A stretch of DNA of 64,000 bases, taken from Stappia albiluteola (lineage in GTDB: Bacteria; Pseudomonadota; Alphaproteobacteria; Rhizobiales; Stappiaceae). The translations under genes and the position numbers were made by a program. Positions 19,005 to 27,900 of the stretch are shown here, in pieces. The stretch is taken from assembly GCF_014050225.1 (NCBI RefSeq), contig NZ_JACFXV010000065.1, positions 85,662 through 149,661 of the forward strand. The letters are read 5' to 3'. Each line of letters begins with the position of its first letter. The first letter of the stretch is position 1. Below the pieces are notes generated by a model. The model had not been told where the DNA came from. It saw only the letters and a list, made by a program, of their open reading frames with translations, and searched no databases.

Positions 19005-20015
19005 ATGGCCATGAGCGAGCACAGCCCACGCCCCCGGCCGGCAACCGACATCGAAGGCCTGGCCGCAAAGATCCGCGCCGGCGATCGGGCGTCGCTTGCC
19101 CGTGCCATCACGCTCGTCGAATCGCGCAGGCACGATCATCGGGCAACTGCGCGCGCGCTGCTCCAGCTCCTGATGCCCGAGACCGGCACGGCGCTGCGCG
19201 TCGGCATTACCGGCGTTCCGGGTGTGGGCAAGTCCACCACGATCGACGTGCTCGGCTCCAACCTGACGGCAGCCGGCCACAAGGTTGCCGTGCTCGCCGT
19301 CGATCCCTCCTCAACGCGCACCGGCGGCTCCATCCTCGGCGACAAGACCCGCATGGCTCAGCTTGCGGTGGATCCAAACGCCTTCATCCGCCCCTCGCCC
19401 TCCTCCGGCACGCTTGGCGGCGTGGCGGCGAAGACGCGCGAAACGATGCTTCTGTGCGAAGCCGCCGGCTTCGACGTCGTGCTGGTGGAAACCGTCGGCA
19501 TTGGCCAGTCGGAGACGACTGTCGCCGAAATGGTCGATTTTTTCCTCGTGCTGATGCTACCCGGAGCGGGCGACGAATTGCAGGGCATCAAGAAGGGCGT
19601 GCTGGAGATCGCCGACATGATCGCCGTCAACAAGGCGGACGGCGAAGGCGCGACCCGCGCGCGGGCTGCGGCTTCTGAATATCGTGCGGCCCTGCACATC
19701 CTGCAGCCGCGGTCGCCGACCTGGACGCCGCCGGTCGTCACCATTTCCGGCCTCGCCAATCAGGGGCTGGATGAGCTTTGGCAGACGATCGAACTCTACC
19801 GCTCCAAGATGACCGCAAGCGGCGAATTTGCGGAACGGCGTGCCCGCCAGCAGGTGTCCTGGATGTGGGCGATGATCGAGGAGCGCCTGATGTCGGCGCT
19901 GAAGGCCCATCCGGGCGTCAAGGCGCGGCTTTCAGGCATCGAGGACGCGGTGCGGACCGGAGAATTGCCGGCTTCCGTGGCGGCCGAGGAAATCGCCGGC
20001 CTCTTCGGCCTTTGA
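19005..20015 (+). CDS. meaB: Methylmalonyl-CoA mutase-associated GTPase (chaperone)
   Basis: This 336-residue SIMIBI-class G protein protects and reactivates methylmalonyl-CoA mutase by gating adenosylcobalamin loading. The P-loop is GITGVPGVGKSTTIDV near residue 67, with downstream AVDPSSTRTGGSILGDKTRM, the ETVGIGQSE switch region and the base-recognition NKADGEG. The C-terminal segment has the helices found in MeaB dimers. It is also named ArgK in some annotations, but no arginine transport function is suggested here. It follows the mutase genes on the same strand but is separated from them by two other genes. Confidence 0.95.
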   Translation: MAMSEHSPRPRPATDIEGLAAKIRAGDRASLARAITLVESRRHDHRATARALLQLLMPETGTALRVGITGVPGVGKSTTIDVLGSNLTAAGHKVAVLAVDPSSTRTGGSILGDKTRMAQLAVDPNAFIRPSPSSGTLGGVAAKTRETMLLCEAAGFDVVLVETVGIGQSETTVAEMVDFFLVLMLPGAGDELQGIKKGVLEIADMIAVNKADGEGATRARAAASEYRAALHILQPRSPTWTPPVVTISGLANQGLDELWQTIELYRSKMTASGEFAERRARQQVSWMWAMIEERLMSALKAHPGVKARLSGIEDAVRTGELPASVAAEEIAGLFGL

Positions 20016-20019
20016 GCAA

Positions 20020-20301
20020 TCAGCCGTCCTGCGCCTGCGCCAGCTCGTCGCGATGGCCGGCGAGGAAATGGCGCAGCACGGCGAGAAGATCCTTTGCGTG
20101 CTGCTGGTCGCCCCGCTGGAGGGCCTCGCGGATATCGTCCTCGATCATCCTGCGGATCACCACGGCCCCCTTGTCCTTGTGCAGCAGGTAGGCGCCCAGC
20201 GCCGCCGCGACGATTTCCGGCACATGCTCGTGCTCCGCAAGTGCCAGGATCTCCCCCTCTTCGAGCCCGCTCAGCGCGATGCAATCCTCGATGCTGATCA
20301 T
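20020..20301 (-). CDS. Conserved rhizobial-type hypothetical protein
   Basis: This 93-residue protein starts MISIEDCIALSGLEEGEILALAEHEHVPEI, continuing into an amphipathic helical C-terminal half with DDIREALQRGDQQHAKDLLAVLRHFL. It has no signal peptide or membrane segment. Such small helical proteins occur in many rhizobia, but I do not know a function. The start at 20301 is chosen because GGAG lies just upstream; a start 57 bases earlier is less convincing. It is convergent with meaB, with 4 bases between the stop codons. Confidence 0.65.
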   Translation of the reverse strand: MISIEDCIALSGLEEGEILALAEHEHVPEIVAAALGAYLLHKDKGAVVIRRMIEDDIREALQRGDQQHAKDLLAVLRHFLAGHRDELAQAQDG

Positions 20302-20536
20302 GTTCTCCTCCCGCGCCCGAAACGCCGCTGTATTGCCGAAACAGCTTAGCCGCCTCACCCCTTGTGACCATGATCAGTGTCAAGCCGCCGGCGCATATAC
20401 CCATCAGGTGTGTCATCGCAGGACGGCCAGGGCGGCACGCATCTTGCGACCGGCGGGACAGCCGCGGCGATACCGCGTGCCAGGGTCGGGACCAGCCAAG
20501 AGAATGCGCCTTTTCGGGACAGGAAGAGCTTTGCCG

Positions 20537-21898
20537 ATGGATCTGGCCCGCAGGGGATTGCTGGTCGGTGCGGCCACCGTCGCCGCCAATGGTGCGGTAC
20601 ATGCGGCGACGCGGGTCGCCGATCTGCGCGGTACGATCGACGGCGCCGAATTCGGTCTGCGTCCGGGAGCCGCCGACGACCAGAGCGCCGTGATGCAGAA
20701 GGCCATCGACACGGCGGCGGAGCGCGGCCGGGCGCTGTTCCTGCCCGGCGGACGTTATCCGGTCGCCAACCTGCGCCTGCCCCAGGGCTCCCGCCTCGTC
20801 GGCCTGCCCGGCCAGACCCATTTCGTCTATCAGGGCGGGGGCGGACACCTGCTTTTCTCGGAAGGCGCGGAGAATATCGGCATCGAAGGCATCCACTTCG
20901 ACGGCGCCAACAAGTCGCTTGGGGAATATACGCCCGGCCTCCTGCATTTCAGCCATGTGAAGGGCCTGACGCTGGAGGATTGCACGATCACCGGCAGCAT
21001 GAAGAGCGGCATCGCGCTGGATCGCTGCTCGGGTCGCCTCACCCGCAATTCGGTTTCCGGCGCGGCGGAGGCCGGCATCCGCTCCATCGAGGCGGCGGGC
21101 CTGTCAATTACCGACAATACGGTCAGCGACTGTGCCAATGCGGGCATTCTCGTTTACCGCTGGAACGAAGGCGAGGACGGCAGCATCGTGTCGGGGAACC
21201 GCGTCGAGCGCATCGCCGCGCGTGCCGGCGGCACCGGCCAGAACGGCAACGGGATCAACATCTTCCGCGCCGCCGGCGTGATCGTCAGCGGAAACCGGGT
21301 GGCAGACTGCACCTTCTCGGCGATCCGCTCCAATGCCGGCTCCAATGTCACCATCCAGGGCAATTCATGCCTACGCTCGGGCGAAACGGCGATCTATTCG
21401 GAATTCACCTTCCAGGGCGCCGTTATCGCCGACAACCTTGTCGACGGCGCGACCATGGGCATCTCCATCGCCAATGCGCGCGAGGGCGGTCGCCTTGCCG
21501 TTTGCTCGGGCAACCTGATCCGCAACCTGTCGACGGTCGCCCCCTATCCGCAGGAAGTGCAGGGCTTCGGCATCGGCATCGCAGCCGAAAGCGACACCAC
21601 GATCACCGGCAACGTGGTCGAGAATGCTCCGCTTTTCGGACTGATGCTTGGCTGGGGGCCGTACCTGCGCGACGTGATCGCCAGCCAGAATATCCTGCGC
21701 GACTGCGGCACCGGCATCGCCGTCAGTGTGGTCGACGGCGCCGGCCCGGCGCTGATCACGGACAATATCATCCGCAACGCGAAATCCGGCGCCGTCGTCG
21801 GCTACCGCTGGCGCGATGCGGCGACCGGCGATCTCACCGAAGGGCAAGCGGACCGCTGGCCGCACCTGGATATCCGCGGCAATCTGGTCCGGCCCTGA
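20537..21898 (+). CDS. Tat-exported right-handed beta-helix repeat protein (TIGR03808 type)
   Basis: This protein of about 453 residues starts MDLARRGLLVGAATVAANG, a twin-arginine signal with RR, a hydrophobic core and an AHA-type cleavage region. The rest is a parallel beta-helix made of repeated segments such as VIVSGNRVADC, ADNLVDGA and ITGNVVENAP. This layout is the TIGR03808 family of RR-plus-repeat proteins found in alphaproteobacteria. It should be exported folded to the periplasm. Such helices are often carbohydrate-active, but no catalytic residues can be assigned. An ATG 33 bases upstream is an alternative start. Confidence 0.8.
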   Translation: MDLARRGLLVGAATVAANGAVHAATRVADLRGTIDGAEFGLRPGAADDQSAVMQKAIDTAAERGRALFLPGGRYPVANLRLPQGSRLVGLPGQTHFVYQGGGGHLLFSEGAENIGIEGIHFDGANKSLGEYTPGLLHFSHVKGLTLEDCTITGSMKSGIALDRCSGRLTRNSVSGAAEAGIRSIEAAGLSITDNTVSDCANAGILVYRWNEGEDGSIVSGNRVERIAARAGGTGQNGNGINIFRAAGVIVSGNRVADCTFSAIRSNAGSNVTIQGNSCLRSGETAIYSEFTFQGAVIADNLVDGATMGISIANAREGGRLAVCSGNLIRNLSTVAPYPQEVQGFGIGIAAESDTTITGNVVENAPLFGLMLGWGPYLRDVIASQNILRDCGTGIAVSVVDGAGPALITDNIIRNAKSGAVVGYRWRDAATGDLTEGQADRWPHLDIRGNLVRP

Positions 21899-21907
21899 GC
21901 GGAGGGC

Positions 21908-22933
21908 TTACCTGCCCTTCAGCAGCGATCCGAAATTCGCCGTCGCGCGGACTTCGCCGGCGGCAAAGCCCTTGCGCGTGCGGACGGCCGGCCGGAGCCA
22001 TGGCGCGAGATCGGCCGCTTCCTGCTCGTCCTGTTCCACCAGTTCATCGATGACCGCCGCCAGCATCGTTTCCGACGCCCGCGTCGCGCCGTCGTCGCAT
22101 TTCAGGGCGATGCCAAGGCCAAGCTCGGGAACGGCAGCGCAGAACACGCCCTCCGCGCCGGTCTTCACGAAGACCCGGCCGCCGAAGGCCTGCATGATCG
22201 AGGTACAGCAGCGTTCGGTTCCCGCCACCATCCACGCTTCGTCGATGCAGGCGTCATAGAGCCGGCGCGCCGCCTCCGCCCTGCCCTTTTCCAGCCCCTG
22301 GCCTGTGCCGAACCGGGCGAAGGCTTGGGCAAGGTTGTGCAGCGGCGTCGCATAGGTCGGGATCGAGCAGCCGTCGATACCGCATTGATCCGCGCCGAGC
22401 GTCGTTCCGGTCATGGCCTCGACCGCGGCCTTCACCTCGCGCTGCACCGGATGGGCGGCCTCGACATAGCCGCGCGTTTCCACGCCCATCACCTTGGCGA
22501 GCCCCAGGAAGCCGGCATGCTTGCCGGAGCAGTTGTTGTGGAGCGGACAAGGCTCGGCATCCTGCCGGTGCAGTCGGGCGATATCCTCCATGCGGGCCGG
22601 CCAGTGGCTGCCGCATTCCAGCGCGTCCTCGTCCAGCCCCGCCTTCATCAGCATGACGCGGGCGGAATTGACATGACGCTCCTCGCCATTGTGCGAAGCG
22701 CAGGCAAGCGCCAGTTCTGCCTCATCGTAGCCAAGCGCATCGGCGGCGCCCGATTCCACCAGTGGCAGCGCCTGCAGCGCCTTCACGGCCGAGCGCGGGA
22801 ACACGGGGCGGGTGACGTCGCCAATGGCGGCGACAACCGCGCCATCGGCATCGACAACGGCAATCGCGCCGCGATGCCGGCTCTCGACCACGTTGCCGCG
22901 GGTCACTTCCACCAGAACGGGATTTTCCATCAT
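21908..22933 (-). CDS. R. etli ReAV-type asparaginase
   Basis: This 341-residue enzyme belongs to the class 3 asparaginases, the R. etli type, which hydrolyse asparagine to aspartate and ammonia. The expected S-x-x-K pair is visible in FPRSAVKALQALPL near residue 45. The zinc-site residues appear as a cysteine and lysine in NNCSGKHAGFLGL near residue 130 and a cysteine in QCGIDGCSIPTYATP near residue 185, as in ReAV. There is no signal peptide, so it is cytoplasmic. It lies 18 bases downstream of the aminotransferase gene on the same strand, so the two probably form one unit in amino acid catabolism. Confidence 0.88.
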   Translation of the reverse strand: MMENPVLVEVTRGNVVESRHRGAIAVVDADGAVVAAIGDVTRPVFPRSAVKALQALPLVESGAADALGYDEAELALACASHNGEERHVNSARVMLMKAGLDEDALECGSHWPARMEDIARLHRQDAEPCPLHNNCSGKHAGFLGLAKVMGVETRGYVEAAHPVQREVKAAVEAMTGTTLGADQCGIDGCSIPTYATPLHNLAQAFARFGTGQGLEKGRAEAARRLYDACIDEAWMVAGTERCCTSIMQAFGGRVFVKTGAEGVFCAAVPELGLGIALKCDDGATRASETMLAAVIDELVEQDEQEAADLAPWLRPAVRTRKGFAAGEVRATANFGSLLKGR

Positions 22934-22951
22934 GTTCTCCAGCCGGACTTC

Positions 22952-24130
22952 TTATCGGCCACGCGCGCCGATGCCGGCAATCCAGTTGCCAAGCCGCTCC
23001 ACCGCACCGTCCAGCACCTCGTCCCTCTTGCAGAAGCAGAAGCGGATGAAGGACGTCGGCGCATCGGCGAGATAAAAGGCGGAGACGGGAACGGCGGCCA
23101 CGCCTGCTTCCACCACCATCCGCCGGCAGATCTCGAAATCGTCGCTATTGAGGCCAAGCGAGGTCACGTCGCATGTCACGAAATAAGTGCCTTCGCAAGG
23201 CAGCACGTCGAAACCGATCGACTTCAGCCCGGTCGTGATGCGGTCGCGCTTGGCCTGCATGTCCGCCGCAAGCCCTTCGAAATAGGCATCTTCCTTGGAG
23301 AATCCGTAGGCAACGGCCTTCTGCAGACCGGGCGGCGTGGTGAAGGTGACGAATTGATGCGCCTTGGCGATCGGATCGAGCAGCTTGGGAGAAGCGGTGA
23401 CGTAGCCGACCTTCCATCCGGTCAGCGAGAAGGTCTTGCCGGCCGAACCGATTTTCACCGACAGGTCGCGCATACCCGGGAAGGAGATCAGCGGCCGGTG
23501 GCGTCGCCCGTCGAACAGCAGATGCTCGTAGACTTCGTCGCAGATCGCGTAAACGCCGTATTCGCGGCAAAGCCGCGCCACTTCGGCAAGCTCTTCCTCG
23601 GAAAACACCTTTCCCGACGGATTCATCGGATTGTTGATGAGGATCGCCTTGGTGTTCTCGGTAAAGGCCGCCCGCAGCGCCCTGAGATTGAGCTTCCATT
23701 CCGGCGGCGTGACGCGCACGCGCACGGGTATGCCGCCGAACCGCTTCACCAGCGGCAAATAGCAGTCGTAAAGCGGTTCGATGAGAATGACTTCGTCGCC
23801 GGGTTCCAGCAGGGCGAGCATCGTGTCGGCAAGCGCTTCCGTCGCGCCGGACGTCACCATGACCTCGGTCTTCCAGTCGGTCTCGAGCCCGTAGAAACGG
23901 CGGTTCGCCTCCGCCACCGCCTGGCGAAGCTCCGGCAGCCCCAGCATCGGCGGATACTGGTTCGGCCCTGCCATCAGTGCGTCGGCAGCCGCCTTGCGCA
24001 CGTCTTCCGGGCCATCCACATCCGGGAAACCCTGGCCGAGGTTGATGGCGCCATGCTCGATGGCAAGCCGCGACATGGTCTCGAAAACAGTCGTTGCCAG
24101 ACCCGTAAAGACCGGATTGGTCGGCTTCAT
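22952..24130 (-). CDS. Class I/II PLP-dependent aminotransferase
   Basis: This 392-residue enzyme is a fold type I aminotransferase. The catalytic lysine lies in KIGSAGKTFSLTGWKVGY near residue 235, and substrate and cofactor positions are visible in NNPMNPSGKVFS, ICDEVYEHLLFDG and VTSGATEALAD. The C-terminal arginine is in APTSFIRFCFCK. It is close to the YbdL/kynurenine aminotransferase-like branch; the substrate is not decided by sequence. It is the upstream gene of a unit with the asparaginase. Confidence 0.85.
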   Translation of the reverse strand: MKPTNPVFTGLATTVFETMSRLAIEHGAINLGQGFPDVDGPEDVRKAAADALMAGPNQYPPMLGLPELRQAVAEANRRFYGLETDWKTEVMVTSGATEALADTMLALLEPGDEVILIEPLYDCYLPLVKRFGGIPVRVRVTPPEWKLNLRALRAAFTENTKAILINNPMNPSGKVFSEEELAEVARLCREYGVYAICDEVYEHLLFDGRRHRPLISFPGMRDLSVKIGSAGKTFSLTGWKVGYVTASPKLLDPIAKAHQFVTFTTPPGLQKAVAYGFSKEDAYFEGLAADMQAKRDRITTGLKSIGFDVLPCEGTYFVTCDVTSLGLNSDDFEICRRMVVEAGVAAVPVSAFYLADAPTSFIRFCFCKRDEVLDGAVERLGNWIAGIGARGR

Positions 24131-24362
24131 TTACGCACCCATCCTCACGCGATCCCACAGCACAAGATGCTGAAACTTGCCAATCGCCCTGCAGCTTTCA
24201 ACATGCCTCGCGTTTTAATCCGTGGCGGAAGCCGCGTCGAGGCCGGATTGGGTGCAGCAAGGATTCATTCCTCTTGTGACGACCGTCACATCGGAATTGG
24301 TTAATCGACCCTATCTTGAACCTATCGGCAAAGCGGGCATCAGACCCGCGCCAGAGAGGCTA

Positions 24363-24626
24363 GGGTCCGGACTCATTCATTTGACTGGAATGGCGTTCGA
24401 GATGACGAGAGATGGAAGGAAAAGCTCGAAGAGCGGGGTTATTCCCCCGGTCGAGGGCTTTGACGCGACAGGTCGAAAACAGCTCGATCGTCCTTTGGAT
24501 CGGGCGGATCCGCACGGGCTACTTTGTCGCAAACCCTTGAAAGGCTTTAGCCTTCCTGTGGGCTTACTCCTCGTATCCGCACGAATCCGCTCCGACCATT
24601 CCAGCCAAATGAATGAGTCCTGACCC
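24363..24626. mobile_element. MITE-like element, 264 bp with 31-bp terminal inverted repeats
   Basis: The first 31 bases (24363-24393) and the last 31 bases (24596-24626) are inverted copies that differ at two positions, sharing GGACTCATTCATTTG and CTGGAATGG. Nothing between them encodes a transposase. No clear target duplication is visible in the flanks. The element fills most of the 512-bp gap between the aminotransferase gene and a small secreted protein, so its right end lies 16 bases before that gene's start and may supply or displace its promoter. Confidence 0.75.
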
Positions 24627-24642
24627 GAGGATGGAAAGAACG

Positions 24643-24939
24643 ATGCTGACCAAGACCACGATAGCGCTGGCGGCGGTGGCGATCACCGCGATTGCCGTGG
24701 CCGGCGTTTCGATCACCGGAGCTGATGCGAAGAACCATCGGGACGTGGCCGTGGTGGCCGGCGCCGTAGCAAGCTTTGCGGGAGGCGCCATGGTGCTAGG
24801 CGCTATCGCAAAGCCCCGCCCGCTGAACGAGACCGTCCAAGCGGTCCGCGTCTATCGCCCCTTCTGCCGGGTCGAGACGACGCGGGAATGGGACAGTTAC
24901 GCCAATCGCTGGCAGGTCTATACCGAACGGGCCTGCTGA
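24643..24939 (+). CDS. Small predicted secreted protein
   Basis: This 98-residue protein has an N-terminal signal or anchor (MLTKTTIALAAVAITAIAV followed by a small-residue region ending in TGADA). A second hydrophobic stretch, VAVVAGAVASFAGGAMVLGAIA, and a C-terminal part with two cysteines (FCRVET, ERAC) follow. It could be periplasmic or membrane-tethered. I do not recognise the family. Its start is 16 bases beyond the right end of the MITE-like element. Confidence 0.6.
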   Translation: MLTKTTIALAAVAITAIAVAGVSITGADAKNHRDVAVVAGAVASFAGGAMVLGAIAKPRPLNETVQAVRVYRPFCRVETTREWDSYANRWQVYTERAC

Positions 24940-25105
24940 CCGGCCAGCGCTTATAAATGCGGCCGGGCCCGATCACAGGGCAGGAATTTCGGTGGTCGCG
25001 TATCCAGACGCAGTAGGCGCAATGGACTAATGACCGCCGAACCGCAAGCACCCGGTAAGTTGCGTATCATCGGGCGCTTGCGGTCAATATCCGGCATGGA
25101 GGCGG

Positions 25106-25303
25106 TCACACGTCCCGGCATCTCCTCTCCCCGGCCAACCGTCCGTCGATCAGCCCGATATCCCTCTTCAGATACTCCGGCATGTCCTTGAGCGCGAGCC
25201 TCGCCCGCTTGCGTCGGCGGCGCTCCGAGATGGCGGAAACAACCGCTCCCATGCCCGTCACAAGGCCTCGGAGTGCAAAAATCCGTCCGGCAAGCGATCG
25301 CAT
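25106..25303 (-). CDS. DUF1127 small arginine-rich protein
   Basis: This 65-residue protein carries the DUF1127 pattern RARLALKDMPEYLKRDIGL near its C-terminus, after a basic ERRRRKR segment. In alphaproteobacteria such proteins affect phosphate, carbon and RNA turnover; a specific role is not known here. It is divergent from the GcvA-type LysR gene, an arrangement that recurs in rhizobia and suggests that the regulator controls it. The start at MRSLAGRIFALRGL keeps a normal length. Confidence 0.75.
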   Translation of the reverse strand: MRSLAGRIFALRGLVTGMGAVVSAISERRRRKRARLALKDMPEYLKRDIGLIDGRLAGERRCRDV

Positions 25304-25424
25304 GCTGGCACCCAACGCCCTGCGAGAGGGCTCCTCAGTTGATGTATTCGCTATCCTTTTCCATCGAATTTCCGTTACGATCCAATCGAATGATCGAACC
25401 GATGCATAAGGTATCTTTATCCAC

Positions 25425-26315
25425 ATGAGGCACCGGCTTCCTCCACTCGCCGCAATCCGCGTATTCGAGGCGGCCGCAAGGCATCTCAGCTTCACCAGAG
25501 CGGGCGAGGAACTGGGCATGACGCAGGCGGCGGTGAGCTATCAGATCAAGCTGCTGGAGGAGCGCTTCGGCGCACCGCTTTTCATTCGCCGCCCGCGACA
25601 GGTCACCCTCACCGAAAGCGGCCACCGGCTGGCGCCGGCAGTCAGCGAGGCGTTCGAAACGCTGGCAACCGCATTCGACGACGCTCGCGGCGCTGTCGAA
25701 GGCGTGCTCTCGATCAGTTCGATACCGACCTTCGCCGCCCAGTGGCTGGCGCAGCGGATCGGGTCCTTTCAGATCGCCCATCCCCATCTGGCGGTTCGCC
25801 TTTACGCGGATCCCACCACCGCCGATTTGTCCAGGCAGGAAATTGACGTCGGCATTCGATCCGGCCACGGCAACTGGCCGGGCATTGTCGCGCACAAGCT
25901 GATCGATGTGCGCTTCACGCCCATGATCAGCCCCGATCTCCTGAAGGACGGCGACGGGTTTTCGAAGCCTGAAGACCTGTTGAAATTCAGGATTCTGTCA
26001 CCTGGCGATCCGTGGTGGAAAGTCTGGTTTGCGGCGGCTGGCGTTTCCTCCGTTTCGCTGGAGGGGCTGCAGGAAACGAAGTTCGGTGCACAGTCGCTGG
26101 AGGCCGCCGCGGCACTGGCCGGAAACGGCATCGCGATCCTGACGCCTGCTTTCTACCAGACCGATATTACGCTTGGACGTCTCATTCAGCCCTTCGACCT
26201 CGTTTGCGAGGACGGGCGCGGCTATTGGCTCGTCTACGCGGAAAGCCGGCGCAACGTCCCGAAGATCCGCGCTTTTCGTGAGTGGCTGCTCAATGAAATC
26301 GCCGACCTGACCTGA
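25425..26315 (+). CDS. LysR-type regulator, GcvA family
   Basis: This 296-residue protein has the GcvA-type N-terminus RLPPLAAIRVFEAAARHLSFT with helix-turn-helix residues GMTQAAVSYQIKLLEERFG. The C-terminal part is the usual periplasmic-binding-like effector domain (FAAQWLAQRIGSFQIAHP, VGIRSGHGNWPG). GcvA regulates glycine cleavage in E. coli, but the name is used for a wide family and no glycine-cleavage genes are near. Divergence from DUF1127 makes that gene a likely target. Confidence 0.88.
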   Translation: MRHRLPPLAAIRVFEAAARHLSFTRAGEELGMTQAAVSYQIKLLEERFGAPLFIRRPRQVTLTESGHRLAPAVSEAFETLATAFDDARGAVEGVLSISSIPTFAAQWLAQRIGSFQIAHPHLAVRLYADPTTADLSRQEIDVGIRSGHGNWPGIVAHKLIDVRFTPMISPDLLKDGDGFSKPEDLLKFRILSPGDPWWKVWFAAAGVSSVSLEGLQETKFGAQSLEAAAALAGNGIAILTPAFYQTDITLGRLIQPFDLVCEDGRGYWLVYAESRRNVPKIRAFREWLLNEIADLT

Positions 26316-26586
26316 CCGCCGAACCCCCGGGCAATACAAGGGAACCACCTGCGAAAAGATGAGGGATCGTTCGTCCAAACGACACTTTCAAGACGCTGCG
26401 TGCACTTTTTGTTCAAAGTTTTTTGAGCATGCAGCGGGTCGATTTCCGGCTATCCCATGCCAAGAATGACGCAGCGGTTGGGAGGTTGCTATCCGGCAAT
26501 CGGCCGACGGTTCGGATGCAGCGCAACGGATCGGCCGAACGAACACCGCCAGGCAGGCCGGAACGGCAAGCAACGGGAGCGAGAAA

Positions 26587-27897
26587 ATGACCACGGCAAA
26601 CGTGCCCGCCGCCCAGACCGCGAGCGCCGCCCACGCAGGCAGCGAAGCTGAGGGCTTTCCAGCAGAGCGCCTGTTTGCCACGCGCAGGCAGAGCCTCGCT
26701 CTGACGGACCACCTTTCCGACGCCGACCAGACGGTCCAGTCCATGGACGATGCAAGCCCGGCCAAATGGCATCTGGCGCATACGACCTGGTTCTTCGAGG
26801 CCTTCATCCTGCGCGATCACATGCCGGGCTATCGGCCCTATGACGATCGCTTCTTCTATCTCTTCAATTCCTATTACGAGAACGAGGGCGAGCGACATCC
26901 CCGCCCCTATCGCGGCATGATCACGCGGCCGTCCGCCGACGAGGTGCGCCAGTATCGCGCCCATGTCGACGGCTGGCTGGAGAAGCTGGTGACGACCTCC
27001 GACGAGGCGCTGGCGCGCAAGCTCGCGCCGCTGGTCGAGCTCGGCATCCATCACGAGCAGCAGCATCAGGAACTGCTTCTCACCGATATCCTGCATCTCT
27101 TCGCGCAGAACCCGCTGAAGCCAGCCTATGCGCTCGAGGCGCCGAGAAGCGCGCCGCATGCGGCGCCCGCCGACACGTGGTCGTCCTTCGACGGCGGCAT
27201 CCGCCGTATCGGCCACGAGGGTGGCGGCTTTTTCTATGACAACGAAGGTCCGGCGCATGAGGTCCTTCAACGCCCGTTCAAGCTGGCGGACCGGCTGGTC
27301 ACCAACCGCGAATGGCTCGCCTTCATGGAAGATGGCGGCTACGAGACCGCGACGCTGTGGCTCGCCGACGGCTGGGGCACCGTCAATCGCGAGGGCTGGC
27401 GTGCTCCGCTCTACTGGCTGAAGCGCGACGGCGCCTGGCATCAGATGAGCCTGCACGGTTTGCGGCCGATCGAGCTTGACGCCCCCGTCTGTCACGTCAG
27501 CTATTACGAGGCTGACGCCTTCGCCCGCTTCGCCGGCAAGCGCCTGCCGCTGGAAAGCGAGTGGGAAGTCGCCGCGGCCGGTCTGCCGCTGAAGGGGAAC
27601 ACGGTCGGCACCGGGGAGCTTCGCCCGCTTGTCGCCGGCCATGCGTCTTCCGGCCCGCGCCAGATGATCGGCGATGTCTGGGAATGGACCGCTTCTCCGT
27701 ACGTCGCCTACCCCGGCTTCAAGCCGGCGGCCGGCGCGGTCGGCGAATACAACGGCAAGTTCATGGTCAATCAGCTTGTGCTGCGCGGCGGATCCTGCGC
27801 TACGCCGGAAGGCCATATCCGCGCCACCTATCGCAATTTCTTCTATCCGCATCATCGCTGGCAGTTCATGGGGCTGCGGCTGGCAGAGGACGCGTAA
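26587..27897 (+). CDS. egtB: Ergothioneine biosynthesis sulfoxide synthase EgtB
   Basis: This 436-residue non-heme iron enzyme joins hercynine to a thiol donor with oxygen in ergothioneine biosynthesis. The N-terminal DinB-like domain has the iron-ligand histidines: WHLAHTTWFFE (residues 62-65) and HHEQQHQE (near 155-162). The C-terminal formylglycine-generating-enzyme-like fold has RLPLESEWEVAAAG, GDVWEWTASPY and the closing FYPHHRWQFMGLRLA. The gene is 3 bases from egtD on the same strand, so both are translated together. EgtB variants differ in their thiol donor (gamma-glutamylcysteine or cysteine); the donor here is not decided. Confidence 0.95.
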   Translation: MTTANVPAAQTASAAHAGSEAEGFPAERLFATRRQSLALTDHLSDADQTVQSMDDASPAKWHLAHTTWFFEAFILRDHMPGYRPYDDRFFYLFNSYYENEGERHPRPYRGMITRPSADEVRQYRAHVDGWLEKLVTTSDEALARKLAPLVELGIHHEQQHQELLLTDILHLFAQNPLKPAYALEAPRSAPHAAPADTWSSFDGGIRRIGHEGGGFFYDNEGPAHEVLQRPFKLADRLVTNREWLAFMEDGGYETATLWLADGWGTVNREGWRAPLYWLKRDGAWHQMSLHGLRPIELDAPVCHVSYYEADAFARFAGKRLPLESEWEVAAAGLPLKGNTVGTGELRPLVAGHASSGPRQMIGDVWEWTASPYVAYPGFKPAAGAVGEYNGKFMVNQLVLRGGSCATPEGHIRATYRNFFYPHHRWQFMGLRLAEDA

Positions 27898-27900
27898 TTC

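Noticed and set aside
22325..24304. 659-codon plus-strand frame over the asparaginase and aminotransferase genes
   Set aside because: It crosses two well-supported minus-strand enzymes and has no domain of its own.
26394..26436. Imperfect palindrome CGCTGC...GCAGCG before egtB
   Set aside because: Its long loop and weak interior pairing make it neither a clear terminator nor a clear operator.
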